Shown here piece by piece: positions 1 to 10,304 of a stretch of 64,000 nt of DNA (position 1 is the stretch's first letter; each line of letters begins with the position of its first letter). Location of the stretch: contig WGOD01000002.1 in the NCBI GenBank assembly GCA_016124205.1, forward strand, positions 248,001 to 312,000, read 5' to 3'. The notes beneath the pieces were generated by a model that saw nothing but the letters and a program-made list of their open reading frames with translations, did no database searches and had not been told where the DNA came from. Made by a program: the position numbers and the translations under genes. Origin of the DNA: Alphaproteobacteria bacterium. Its GTDB lineage: Bacteria > Pseudomonadota > Alphaproteobacteria > Caulobacterales > Maricaulaceae.

Positions 1-468
1 GCCAACATCGACGATGAGGTCGAACGGTCCCTGCCCCGCCGAAGCGAGAATGGCGGCCTCGACCTCGTCCTCGGACAGGTGAAGCGAGCGGATCGTTTCC
101 CAGTCCGATGAAGCGCGGTCGAAATAGGCCTGTGCTTCCGCGGCGCGCGCGGCCTTCACCGCCTCAAGGCGTTCGAGATCGCGGCGGAAGGACGGGTCGC
201 TTTCCGGTACGAATTCGGCAATCAGTGCGGCGAGGCGCTTGCCCGCACCCTGCCCGGTCAACCGGTAGAAGACGAAGGCGCCCTCCGGCATGCGTTCGGC
301 CAGATTGGCGTCGGTGAGCAGCTTCAGATGGCGCGACACGCGCGGCTGGCTCTGCCCGAGAACATGCACCAGCTCCGACACGGTCAATTCACCGCGCGAC
401 AGCAGGTGCGCCACGCGCAAGCGTGACGGATCGGCCAGGGCCTTCAGCTGTCGAACCAGTTCTTCCAT
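1..468 (-). CDS. ArsR-family regulator with C-terminal methyltransferase-type region (5' part; runs off the window)
   Basis: Translating the minus strand from the ATG at 466-468 gives MEELVRQLKALADPSRLRVA and an open frame to the window edge (156 codons). Residues 1-90 are a winged helix typical of ArsR/SmtB proteins, with the recognition region around SQPRVSRHLKLL. From about residue 110 the sequence leads into what looks like the methyltransferase domain carried by long alphaproteobacterial ArsR proteins, ending in PFDLIVDVG at the edge. I see no metal-binding Cys pair in the HTH part. A perfect palindrome lies 20 bases upstream, which suggests autoregulation. From family knowledge, such proteins often precede metF/metH and resemble the S-adenosylhomocysteine-responsive SahR group; that function is inference because the partner genes are outside the window. 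Confidence 0.85.
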   Translation of the reverse strand, partial: MEELVRQLKALADPSRLRVAHLLSRGELTVSELVHVLGQSQPRVSRHLKLLTDANLAERMPEGAFVFYRLTGQGAGKRLAALIAEFVPESDPSFRRDLERLEAVKAARAAEAQAYFDRASSDWETIRSLHLSEDEVEAAILASAGQGPFDLIVDVG

Positions 469-488
469 GCGTCTCGCGTCGCAAAACC

Positions 489-506
489 TATAAAGATATC
501 TTTATA
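489..506. promoter_or_regulatory. Perfect 18-bp palindromic operator upstream of the ArsR gene
   Basis: TATAAAGATATCTTTATA is a perfect inverted repeat in an AT-rich pocket immediately upstream of the ArsR-methyltransferase start. Position, symmetry and AT content fit an ArsR-family operator. From memory it resembles the ATAAAGATATCTTTAT motif of methionine-cycle SahR regulators; I could not check this against a motif collection. Confidence 0.65.
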
Positions 507-571
507 TCGTAATTGCGAGACGATTCAACGTGCAATCCTTCGCAGGTGCGGAAAAATCAGGGCCGATCGCA

Positions 572-1339
572 TCACCCCGGCGCGGTGAGGAAGGCGGGCA
601 GAAACCCCTGCGTGGCGAGGGCCGAGAGCAGCGTCCCGGCAACGTTGTTGACCGCATGGGCGAGTACAGCCGGCCAGATCGAGCCGGATTTCTCGTACAT
701 CCAGATCAGGACGAGGGAGAGAACGAAGGCGTTAATCGCTTGCGGCGGGATGATGTGCGACGCGCCGAAAATGGCGGAGGAGACGAGCGCGGCGAGCCAG
801 ACCGGCCGGTGCCCCTTCATCCACTTGTAGAGAAAGCCGCGGAAGAAGACCTCCTCCGCGAAGGGCGTGATGGCGAAGGTCAGCACCAGAAAGGCGGCTG
901 ACATGGCCCATCCGTTGGTTCCACCGAAAGCGAAGGGCGAACGTGTCATCCCGGCCCAGTCAGGTATGAAAGCGATCATTGCCTTGACCAGCACCAGCCC
1001 CGTTACCACGAAGCTCAGCCCGGCAACCGCGCCGAGGATCAGCCAGCGGGCCTTCACAGGTTTCAGCCCCACAGCCGACCAATCGAGTTTCTTGGGCAGC
1101 AGGCCGAGCAGCCAAAGCGCGCCGAGCAGTGCGGCGGCCTTGGACGCCTGGCTGATCACGAGGATGGAGGCCGGCAGGCGGTCGCCGGACCCCAGATAGG
1201 CTTCCATCCCGACCGTGCGGGCGACGATGGCCATATGGCCCCAGCTCATCAGCGTATAGGCGAGCATCGCGGCCCCAAGCACGACGATGCCGTCGCGGAA
1301 ACTCCAGAGCCGGGCAGGTTTGGTGGCGGTTGCGGTCAT
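572..1339 (-). CDS. CPBP-family intramembrane metalloprotease (Rce1/abortive-infection type)
   Basis: A 255-residue polytopic membrane protein. The conserved CPBP motifs are present in order: the EExxxR motif at residues 162-167 (EEVFFR), FGASH at 191-195, and HAVNN near 228. These supply the glutamates and histidines of the family active site. I start at the ATG at 1339, not further upstream, because GGAGGG lies just before it. CPBP proteins cleave prenylated or other membrane substrates in some systems, but the bacterial substrate is usually unknown and cannot be read here. It lies 88 bases downstream of a co-directional membrane-bound LuxR-type regulator, so the two may be co-expressed. 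Confidence 0.85.
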   Translation of the reverse strand: MTATATKPARLWSFRDGIVVLGAAMLAYTLMSWGHMAIVARTVGMEAYLGSGDRLPASILVISQASKAAALLGALWLLGLLPKKLDWSAVGLKPVKARWLILGAVAGLSFVVTGLVLVKAMIAFIPDWAGMTRSPFAFGGTNGWAMSAAFLVLTFAITPFAEEVFFRGFLYKWMKGHRPVWLAALVSSAIFGASHIIPPQAINAFVLSLVLIWMYEKSGSIWPAVLAHAVNNVAGTLLSALATQGFLPAFLTAPG

Positions 1340-1427
1340 TCTTCCCTCCGTTTCGATGACGGGAGGGTGCCGGGCGCAGGCGGACGCGCCCATCGACAGA
1401 TGTCGGCAATCTGTCAGTCGACAGGTG

Positions 1428-2105
1428 TCAGTTGCCGGATTTCGCGATGCGGATCGCCTGGGTCCGGCTGGTCGCCCCGAGCTTCTGGTAGAGCGCGCTG
1501 TTGTAGGTTCGAACCGTCGACGGCGAGAGGTTCAGTCGCCGGGCAATTTCCTTGTCCGTCAGGCCCTCCGCGATCAGGGCGAGAAGCTCCTGCTCGCGGC
1601 GCGTCAGGTCTGCAGCGATGATCGCGGGCTGCGCGCCGGCCGTATCGGCAGCCTGTGCTATCGACAGCAAAGCGCCCGAATGCGGCGCATATCGCACCGT
1701 GACGGTTTGTCCGGGCACGATCGTGTCGGCGAAGGCCGCGTCGATGGAGAATTCACGATCGCCGACGAGCAAGCGGTCGCGCGGCCCGGCAAATATCCCC
1801 GGGCGGTCCTGCTGGCGCAGGCGTGCCGGCCCGGTGATGGTGTCGACCTCGTCCTCGCGCACATCACGCCGCGCCGCCCACCATTGACGGTGGGCACGGG
1901 GATTGAGCGCGATCCATATGAGCGCCGGGAAGACGAAGACGATGACCGGGCTGCGAAACACCGCATTCGGGTTTGCCAGCGCCAAGGCGCCGATCGCGAG
2001 GATCAAAAGCAGGGACGCGAGGACGAAGACCGCTGCGATCGCGCGGCCCCGCCGGTAGCTGGCGAGGCGCGCGCGTTCGGTGTCGGTCCGGTCAGTCGAA
2101 TCCAT
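1428..2105 (-). CDS. Membrane-anchored LuxR-type transcriptional regulator
   Basis: A 225-residue protein with two hydrophobic segments at about residues 22-44 and 52-68, a short basic stretch, a small polar middle region (about 90-150), and a C-terminal LuxR/GerE helix-turn-helix at about 165-222 (TDKEIARRLNLSPSTVRTYN). There is no receiver domain and no obvious ligand-binding domain, so this is not a standard response regulator. The layout suggests a one-component regulator that binds DNA while tethered to the membrane, or one released by proteolysis. The adjacent downstream gene encodes an intramembrane protease, which makes the second idea attractive but unproven. The ATG at 2105 has an AAGGG placed rather close, so the start is moderately certain. 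Confidence 0.8.
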   Translation of the reverse strand: MDSTDRTDTERARLASYRRGRAIAAVFVLASLLLILAIGALALANPNAVFRSPVIVFVFPALIWIALNPRAHRQWWAARRDVREDEVDTITGPARLRQQDRPGIFAGPRDRLLVGDREFSIDAAFADTIVPGQTVTVRYAPHSGALLSIAQAADTAGAQPAIIAADLTRREQELLALIAEGLTDKEIARRLNLSPSTVRTYNSALYQKLGATSRTQAIRIAKSGN

Positions 2106-2184
2106 GCCCTTGGCTTACCGGGTCACGCCCGGCGCGTCACCCGCTCCCTTTCGTGCTAGAGTTCGCCTGACAGGGGAGGTGATC

Positions 2185-2856
2185 ATGAAAATCATGCTGA
2201 CCGCCGGCGCTCTCGTGCTGGCCTTTTCCGCCACCGCAGCCGCTCAGGATGGCGAGCGGCGTTGCTGCCATCTGACCGAAGGCGTCTGGCTGGACGGCAC
2301 CTACACGCCTGAAGCCTGTACGGCACTGGGCGAGGATTACGCCCCGCAGGGTGATGGCCGCACCATGATGTGCACACCACTGGAAACCACCGACATTCCC
2401 GGCAATCCGCCGGGTGCGCCGGGATCACCCGGCGATGGTGATGGCGGCGATGGGGACGGCGCTGGTGGCGGCGGCAGTGGCTCAGGTGACGGAAGCGGGG
2501 GCGGCGGCGCAGGCGTTCAGATGCGCGAAGACGCCAACCTGACCGAACAGCGCTTCACCTACGACGAGGTCGGCTCGGCGGACCTCGCCGGTCTCGGCCA
2601 CTTCCTCGAGCGTGCCGAGTTGCAGCGCGATTTCTGTGACGACCTGATGCGGACCGGCGCGGACAACCGGGCTGCGGGGCAGGCCGGCGCGACGTGCTTC
2701 ACCAATCTGCGCGGCAATGCACACCTGGTCTCGCAGAATGCTGGGCGCATGCGCAATGACCGCTCGATGGATGCGAGCGAACGCGAGGAAGCTGCACACA
2801 TCATGCAGGACGCCGGCGCGATCCGGGATCACGCCGACGCCGTGCTCGACAACTAG
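2185..2856 (+). CDS. Secreted protein with Gly/Asp-rich linker, unknown function
   Basis: A 223-residue protein starting at the ATG at 2185, behind a clear GGGGAGGT ribosome-binding site. A signal peptide (MKIMLTAGALVLAFSATAAA) is followed by a short domain with several cysteines (RRCC, EACTALG, MMCTP). A low-complexity linker of about 45 residues, rich in Gly, Asp, Ser and Pro, follows. The C-terminal half is a helical domain with two further cysteines (DFCDDL, ATCFTNL). I recognise no family. The linker suggests a two-domain periplasmic or secreted protein. It is divergent from the LuxR-type gene and convergent with ettA. Confidence 0.75.
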   Translation: MKIMLTAGALVLAFSATAAAQDGERRCCHLTEGVWLDGTYTPEACTALGEDYAPQGDGRTMMCTPLETTDIPGNPPGAPGSPGDGDGGDGDGAGGGGSGSGDGSGGGGAGVQMREDANLTEQRFTYDEVGSADLAGLGHFLERAELQRDFCDDLMRTGADNRAAGQAGATCFTNLRGNAHLVSQNAGRMRNDRSMDASEREEAAHIMQDAGAIRDHADAVLDN

Positions 2857-2865
2857 GTTCGACCC

Positions 2866-4533
<1,668 letters not shown>

Positions 4534-4654
4534 GGGGGCGGCTTCCTTCAAATCAGCGGGAAATTCCTTTGCCGCGCGCTATAGCGGAGTGCGCCCTTGG
4601 CTGGCAACGCCGGGAGTCCTAGCTTGCGTCCCGAATTGTAAACCGGAGACGCCG

Positions 4655-6868
4655 ATGCGCCGCGCTGCCCTGATCGCCCTGCCCCTTCTTCTCGCCCCGT
4701 CCGCGCTTGCGCAGGAGGCGGACCAGCTGACGATCGAGCGGCTCTACGGCAGCCCGAGCCTCAACGGCCCCGCGCCGCGCGCGCTGCGGTTTTCCCCTGA
4801 CGGCGAACGGATCACCTTCCTGCGCGCCAAGGAAGAAGACGCCAACGTCCTCGATCTGTGGGCGATCGATGTGGCGGGCGGCGAGGCCTATCTGCTCGTC
4901 GACAGCGATGTGCTTGTCCCCGAAGACGTCGAACTGTCCGAAGCCGAGCGCCAGCGCCGCGAACGCCAGCGGATCAGCGCATCAGGCATCGTGGAGTACG
5001 ACTGGGACTCCAATGGTGATGCCATCCTCGTCCCGCTCGGTGGCGATATCTTCTACGTCGATGTCGAGACGCAGGAAGCCCGCCGCCTGACCGAGACGGA
5101 GACTTTCGAAACCGATGCCCGGATCTCGCCGAACGGCAATTTCGTCTCCTTCATCCGCGACCAGAATCTCTACGTGATCGACCTCGCAACCGGCGAGGAA
5201 CGCGCGCTGACCAGCGAGGGCGGCGGCGTCATTTCGTGGGGCATGGCGGAATTCGTCGCTCAGGAGGAAATGGACCGCGACACCGGATACTGGTGGTCGC
5301 CGGATGAGGCCTACATTGCCGCGGCGCGTGTCGACGAAACCCTGGTGGAGATCATCCCCCGCCTCGAAATCGGCGCGGAAGGCGCGACCGTCGTCGAACA
5401 GCGCTATCCGCGCGCCGGCGACGCGAATGCGCTGGTCAGCCTCCACATGATCGCACTCGATGACGGCGAGACGGTCGAGGTCGATCTTGGCGAAGATACC
5501 GACATCTATCTGGCGCGCGTGAACTGGCGGCGCGACAGCTCCGAAGCGCTGGTCCAGCGCCAGAACCGGCAGCAGACCGTGCTCGACCTTCTCGCCGCCG
5601 ATCCGGCGACAGGCGAAACGCGGACGCTGCTGACCGAGACGGACGACGCCTGGATCAACCTCAACAACGACCTGCGGCCGCTTGCAGATGGCAGCATTCT
5701 CTGGACGTCGGAGCGGTCGGGATTCCGGCATATCTACCGCTACGTCTTTGACGGTGATGACACGACAATGATCCAGATCACCTCAGGCGACTGGGTGGTG
5801 GATCAGATTTCCGGTGTCGATCTCGACGCGGGCACTGTCTGGTTCGAGGGCTGGACCGAGGACCCGACGCAGCGCCATCTCTATTCCGTTCCGCTCGACG
5901 GCGGCGAGCCGACACAGATCACATCGGGTGACGGCTGGTGGTCGGCGACGGTCAATTCCGGCGGCACGGCCTTCATCGGCAGCTATTCCGATCCGGTGAC
6001 GCCGACCCAGACGGCGCTCTACGACATGTCGGGCGAGCGTATCCGCTGGCTCGAGGAAAACGCGCTGGTCGAGGGGCATCCCTATTTCCCCTATGCCGAC
6101 GATCACATCACGCCGGAGTTCGGCACGATCGCGGCCGAGGACGGCACACCGCTACACTGGATGATGTATCTGCCGGCCGATTTCGACCCGGAAGAGACCT
6201 ATCCGGCGATCGTATATGTCTATGGCGGACCTCACGCGCAGCAGGTGCGGCGCAACTGGGCCGGCGGCACGCCGCAGATCTTCGCCCAAGCTGGCTATGT
6301 CTATTTCATCCTCGACAATCGCGGCTCATGGAATCGCGGTCATGCCTTCGAAACCCCGCTCCATCGGGCGATGGGTCAAGTCGAGGTACGCGACCAGCTG
6401 GCCGGGCTCGACTATCTGCAATCGCTCGATTTCGTCGATGCCGACCGGGTCGGGATCTGGGGCTGGTCCTATGGCGGCTACATGACGCTGATGACGACGC
6501 TCCAGGCGCCGGGGCGGTTCGCCGCGGGCGTGGCAGGTGCGCCGGTGACCGACTGGTCGCTCTACGACACGCATTACACCGAGCGATACATGGGTACGCC
6601 GGAGGACAATCCGGAAGGCTATGAGCAAGGCTCGGCCTTTGCCCATATCGACAACTATGAAACGCCGCTGCTGATCATTCACGGCATGGCCGACGACAAT
6701 GTCATCTTCGCCAACACGACACGGCTGATCGACGCGCTGCAGTCGCGCAGCCTTCAGTTCGAGCTGATGACCTATCCCGGCCAGCGCCACGGCATCCGCA
6801 CGCCGGAACGCCAGACGCACCGCACGCAGCTGATCCTGGATTATTTCGACCGGATGCTCGCCGAGTAA
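4655..6868 (+). CDS. Secreted S9B (dipeptidyl peptidase IV-like) serine peptidase
   Basis: A 737-residue protein with a signal peptide (MRRAALIALPLLLAPSALAQ). The long N-terminal region is a beta-propeller of the DPP-IV type and the C terminus is an alpha/beta-hydrolase. The nucleophile is in GWSYGGY, the acid in ADDNV and the histidine in GQRHGI. The double-glutamate motif that binds a free peptide N terminus is present (FVAQEEMDRDTGYWW), which supports exo-dipeptidase activity over endopeptidase activity. It probably trims peptides in the periplasm or outside the cell. The ATG at 4655 follows CCGGAG and begins the signal peptide. It stands alone, divergent from ettA and convergent with the exporter operon. 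Confidence 0.92.
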   Translation: MRRAALIALPLLLAPSALAQEADQLTIERLYGSPSLNGPAPRALRFSPDGERITFLRAKEEDANVLDLWAIDVAGGEAYLLVDSDVLVPEDVELSEAERQRRERQRISASGIVEYDWDSNGDAILVPLGGDIFYVDVETQEARRLTETETFETDARISPNGNFVSFIRDQNLYVIDLATGEERALTSEGGGVISWGMAEFVAQEEMDRDTGYWWSPDEAYIAAARVDETLVEIIPRLEIGAEGATVVEQRYPRAGDANALVSLHMIALDDGETVEVDLGEDTDIYLARVNWRRDSSEALVQRQNRQQTVLDLLAADPATGETRTLLTETDDAWINLNNDLRPLADGSILWTSERSGFRHIYRYVFDGDDTTMIQITSGDWVVDQISGVDLDAGTVWFEGWTEDPTQRHLYSVPLDGGEPTQITSGDGWWSATVNSGGTAFIGSYSDPVTPTQTALYDMSGERIRWLEENALVEGHPYFPYADDHITPEFGTIAAEDGTPLHWMMYLPADFDPEETYPAIVYVYGGPHAQQVRRNWAGGTPQIFAQAGYVYFILDNRGSWNRGHAFETPLHRAMGQVEVRDQLAGLDYLQSLDFVDADRVGIWGWSYGGYMTLMTTLQAPGRFAAGVAGAPVTDWSLYDTHYTERYMGTPEDNPEGYEQGSAFAHIDNYETPLLIIHGMADDNVIFANTTRLIDALQSRSLQFELMTYPGQRHGIRTPERQTHRTQLILDYFDRMLAE

Positions 6869-6877
6869 GACCAGTGC

Positions 6878-8110
6878 CTACTGACGCAGGACGTGCCACG
6901 GCATGGCGGTCGACACCCGCCAGGCCGGAGCCAGTCCGCAGACCGCGCCGCTGCCAAGGCCGAGGGCCAGGGCGATCAGGAAGATCTGGCCGTCGATCAC
7001 GACTTCCCAGTCCCAGATCCGGGCGAGCGTGATGCATAGCCCGATGCCAACGAGGCCGCCCAGCCCGCCGCCGGCGAGGCCGGACAAGAGGCTTTCGGCG
7101 AAGAATTGCCGGACGATCTGCCGTGTGCGGGCGCCAATGGCCATGCGCGTTGCGATCTCGCGGCTGCGTTCATTGATGCTGGACATCAGCACGCCGCTAT
7201 AGCCGATCAGCGCGGCGAGCATGGAAACGGCAGCAATCGCCGAGAGCAAGGCCCCCAGCAGGGCGCGCTCGCGTTCCACCGCGCGCCGCGGGGCACCGGG
7301 ATCGTCATAGCTGTAAGGTGTCGGCCGGCTCATCGGCACGCCGCGCGCCCGGCGCAGGGTCCGGTCCGCGGCCACCCTTGCGTCATGAAGGTCGCCGCCC
7401 GGACCGATCACGACCGTCATCCAGCTGGCTTCGTCCGGCGCCATGTATTCGGTGGGCTGAAAGTAGCGCGCGGCGGCCGTGAACGGCGCGATGACCGCGC
7501 GGTCGAAGCGGTCAGAGGTCCGCGCCTGCGACGGCTCCAGAACGCCGATCACTTCGCAACTGATGCCGCCCAGGCTCAGGGATTCGCCAAGCGCGCCGCC
7601 GGGGAAAAAGCGCTCGGCCGCCTCCTCGCCGAGCAGGCAGACGCGGTTGGCACTCCCCGCCTCTTCATAGGACAGGTCCCGACCCTCAGCGACCTCCATG
7701 CCGGTTTCGATGCGATGGTCGCCATAAACGCCGAACACATCGACCTCGCCGCTAAGCTCATCGGAACGCGCGGCGACGCGCGCCATGCGCCAGGCGAGAA
7801 TGGTGTCGACGAATTCGACCGCGTCCTGAAGCCGGGGAATGTCCGACAGGATGGGCGGGCCATAACGGTCAAGCGAATAGACATTCTCCCGGATGACGAG
7901 GGAGCGCGCATAAACGCCGTAGGCGGCCCGTTCCGCGGCCGCGCCATAGCCCCGGATGATCCCGACTGCGAGGACGACCGCCGCGACGCCGGCCGCCAGC
8001 GATCCCACCACGGTGGCCGACCGGACCGGTCGGCTGAGCAAACCCCAGAGGGCGAAGCGCAGCGTATCGCTCAGCCGCACCCAGGCGGTTGAAAATCGAA
8101 GCCGTGTCAC
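6878..8110 (-). CDS. MacB/FtsX-type ABC transporter permease
   Basis: A 410-residue permease with the MacB/LolC plan: one transmembrane helix near residues 30-50, a large extracytoplasmic domain, then three helices in the last 140 residues, with the FtsX-type segment NERSREIATRMAIGARTRQI before the third helix. I place the start at GTG 8110, which overlaps the upstream ATPase stop as GTGA and indicates translational coupling. It forms the membrane channel of a three-gene operon with the ATPase at 8107-8865 and the adaptor at 8877-10163. The substrate cannot be inferred; relatives export peptides, macrolides, siderophores or lipoproteins. Confidence 0.88.
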   Translation of the reverse strand: MTRLRFSTAWVRLSDTLRFALWGLLSRPVRSATVVGSLAAGVAAVVLAVGIIRGYGAAAERAAYGVYARSLVIRENVYSLDRYGPPILSDIPRLQDAVEFVDTILAWRMARVAARSDELSGEVDVFGVYGDHRIETGMEVAEGRDLSYEEAGSANRVCLLGEEAAERFFPGGALGESLSLGGISCEVIGVLEPSQARTSDRFDRAVIAPFTAAARYFQPTEYMAPDEASWMTVVIGPGGDLHDARVAADRTLRRARGVPMSRPTPYSYDDPGAPRRAVERERALLGALLSAIAAVSMLAALIGYSGVLMSSINERSREIATRMAIGARTRQIVRQFFAESLLSGLAGGGLGGLVGIGLCITLARIWDWEVVIDGQIFLIALALGLGSGAVCGLAPAWRVSTAMPWHVLRQ

Positions 8111-8865
8111 ACCCCACCCGCGGACTGACGATGGCTCCAGACCGCCGCCATGTTCCGGAGACCGCAATCGCGCAGGGCGTCACCGCCCTGGACCTGAGCC
8201 AATCGGCCCCGGTCGAGGAGATAGGCCTGATCCGCGCGTTCGATCACCGCCGGATCGTGCGTTGCGATCAACACAGCCGTGCCGCCCGAGGCGACATCGC
8301 GCAGCAATCCGTTGAGTTCCGACGCCCGGCCTTCATCAAGCGCGGCAGTCGGTTCGTCGCAGATGAGGATTTTCGGTTCCGCGATCATCGCGCGGGCCAG
8401 CGCCGCCCGCTGACGTTCGCCGCCTGACAGCTTGCAGGGAGAGAGACGCGCCCGTGAGGCGAGGCCGACGCGTTCGAGCCAGGCGAGTGCGCGCCTCTCG
8501 CGTGTCTTGCGGTCAATCCCGCGATAGGCGAGCGGAAGCGCGACATTCTCGACGACGCTCATGCGTTCGATCAGCTTGGCGTCCTGAAACAGGAAACCGA
8601 TCAGTTCCGACCGGGCTTCCGCCATATCATGGGACGACATCGTCAGCGCGCAGCGGCCGGCGATCCTCAATTGCGACGTGGTGTCGGGCCGGTCCAGGAG
8701 GCCGATGAGCGCCAGAAGTGTGGACTTCCCCGAACCCGACGCGCCGACGAAGACCGTCATGCTCGCGGGCGGTATGGAGAGGGCCACATCGCACAGCGCG
8801 GTCGTCTGCTCATGCCCGTGCCGGAAGGTGCGGTTGAGGTTGGTAGCGTGGATCACCCAATTCAT
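8107..8865 (-). CDS. ABC transporter ATP-binding protein (LolD/MacB class)
   Basis: A 252-residue ATPase with Walker A GASGSGKST, signature LSGGERQR, Walker B ILICDEPTAALD and the H-loop IATHDPAV. The sequence fits the LolD/MacB/FtsE group that partners FtsX-fold permeases. It starts at the ATG at 8865, eleven bases after the adaptor gene ends, and its stop overlaps the permease start by four bases. It powers the exporter formed with its two neighbours. No outer-membrane TolC partner is encoded nearby, so one is presumably supplied from elsewhere. Confidence 0.92.
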   Translation of the reverse strand: MNWVIHATNLNRTFRHGHEQTTALCDVALSIPPASMTVFVGASGSGKSTLLALIGLLDRPDTTSQLRIAGRCALTMSSHDMAEARSELIGFLFQDAKLIERMSVVENVALPLAYRGIDRKTRERRALAWLERVGLASRARLSPCKLSGGERQRAALARAMIAEPKILICDEPTAALDEGRASELNGLLRDVASGGTAVLIATHDPAVIERADQAYLLDRGRLAQVQGGDALRDCGLRNMAAVWSHRQSAGGV

Positions 8866-8876
8866 CGCGAACCTTC

Positions 8877-10163
8877 CTAGTTCACCGCACCCCAGTCGTA
8901 ATCGAGGTGATCGCGCAGGATCACCTCGTCACCCGGCTCCAGATCGCCCTCGACGATCTCGACATAGTCGTTGTCTTCAGCCCCGATGCGGACAATGCGA
9001 ACTTCATAAGGTCGGGGGCCATCCGGCGTTCGTACGAAGACATCCTGCTCACCGGCTATGATGAGCTGCGCGGCCCGCGCGCCGATCAATGCAGCGCGGC
9101 GGAAGCGGGGTTCTTCGGGGAATGGCGGGATTCCCAGTTCTGCCCCCTCTCGTTCCAGCTGCGCGACCTCATCTTCCGTAAAGTCCGGCGACCAGTCCGA
9201 CATCATGGCATAGAGGGCCTGGACGGGGATGCGTGTCACCTCGCGCGCTTCAGCGTTCACGAATTCGACCGACGCCGTCATGCCGGGAAGCAGGCGTTGA
9301 TACGGGTCGCTCGCCTCGATCAGGACCGGGTAGCTGACGAAACGCCCCTGGCGCTCCGGTGCGCGGCGGACCGGCCCGCTCGTGCCGGTGAAGTAGGCGT
9401 TCGGGAAGGCGTCGACGCGGAAGCGGACCTCCATACCTTCCTCGATCCGGCCGACATCCGCCTCGGCCACGCGCGCCTCGATCACTACGGCGTCGAGACT
9501 GGCTGCCACGACGAACAGGACCGGCGTCGACAGCGCGGCGTTGACGGACTGGCCGGTTTCGACCCGTCGTTCCAGAACAAAGCCGTCGATCGGGGCGCGG
9601 ATTTCCGTGCGGGCGCGGTTGATCTCGGCATCGCGGACGCGGGCCTGCGCCGAGGCGACCATCGCCTCGGCCCGGTCGGCCTGGGCCACGGCCTCGTCAT
9701 GCTCGAGTTGAAGATCGTCGAGCCGGGACTGTGTCGCCACGCCCCGCTGGTGCAGTTCGAACGTCCTGTTCAGTTCCGCGCGAAGACGGGCGGAACGGGC
9801 CCGTGCCGCGGTCAGGTCCGCACGCGCCACGGAAAGAGCTGATTGCTCGCGTTCCAGCGCGGCTTCCCATGGCCCCGGATCGAGCCGCGCGAGAAGCTGC
9901 CCCTCCTGCACAGGATCATCGAAGTCGACCAGTATCTCGGCCACACGACCGGATATCTCCGCGCCGACTTCAACCGAGGCCGCCGGGCGGATCGTCCCGA
10001 TCGCCGGCACGATATCGGAGATGTTTCCCCGGTCCACGACCGCAGTCTCGAAACGCGTGTCCGTCTCTGGTTCCGAACAGGCGGAAAGCAGGGAAAGTGA
10101 AGCAAGCAGAAGGGAAGAGACAAAAACTAATCGTCGGGTGCCATGTCCCGTCGTGGCGCTCAC
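8877..10163 (-). CDS. MacA/HlyD-type periplasmic adaptor, probable lipoprotein
   Basis: A 428-residue membrane-fusion protein. The N terminus has a signal sequence ending in a lipobox-like SLLSAC, with the cysteine near residue 29, so it may be lipid-anchored. It continues with the biotinyl-lipoyl half-motif (VGAEISGRVAEILVDFDDPV), a coiled-coil hairpin at about residues 105-190, the second lipoyl half (IRAPIDGFVLERRVETGQSV) and beta-barrel regions. The start is GTG 10163 with GGAGGG five bases upstream; no ATG is better placed. It is the first gene of the exporter operon. A possible promoter (TTGACG near 10258-10263 on the minus strand) has a poor 15-base spacer to TATTAA. Confidence 0.9.
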   Translation of the reverse strand: MSATTGHGTRRLVFVSSLLLASLSLLSACSEPETDTRFETAVVDRGNISDIVPAIGTIRPAASVEVGAEISGRVAEILVDFDDPVQEGQLLARLDPGPWEAALEREQSALSVARADLTAARARSARLRAELNRTFELHQRGVATQSRLDDLQLEHDEAVAQADRAEAMVASAQARVRDAEINRARTEIRAPIDGFVLERRVETGQSVNAALSTPVLFVVAASLDAVVIEARVAEADVGRIEEGMEVRFRVDAFPNAYFTGTSGPVRRAPERQGRFVSYPVLIEASDPYQRLLPGMTASVEFVNAEAREVTRIPVQALYAMMSDWSPDFTEDEVAQLEREGAELGIPPFPEEPRFRRAALIGARAAQLIIAGEQDVFVRTPDGPRPYEVRIVRIGAEDNDYVEIVEGDLEPGDEVILRDHLDYDWGAVN

Positions 10164-10304
10164 AATTCCCTCCCCCGGTCGCGGGCCGGACAGTGGTGTA
10201 CCTGCCTCTACTGCACCGCCAGTGCTATTTTGTAACTTAATACTACCTCTGATATGCCGTCAAACAGAACTCGCGCAATAGTGCAATTATTCCGTTAATC
10301 GAAA

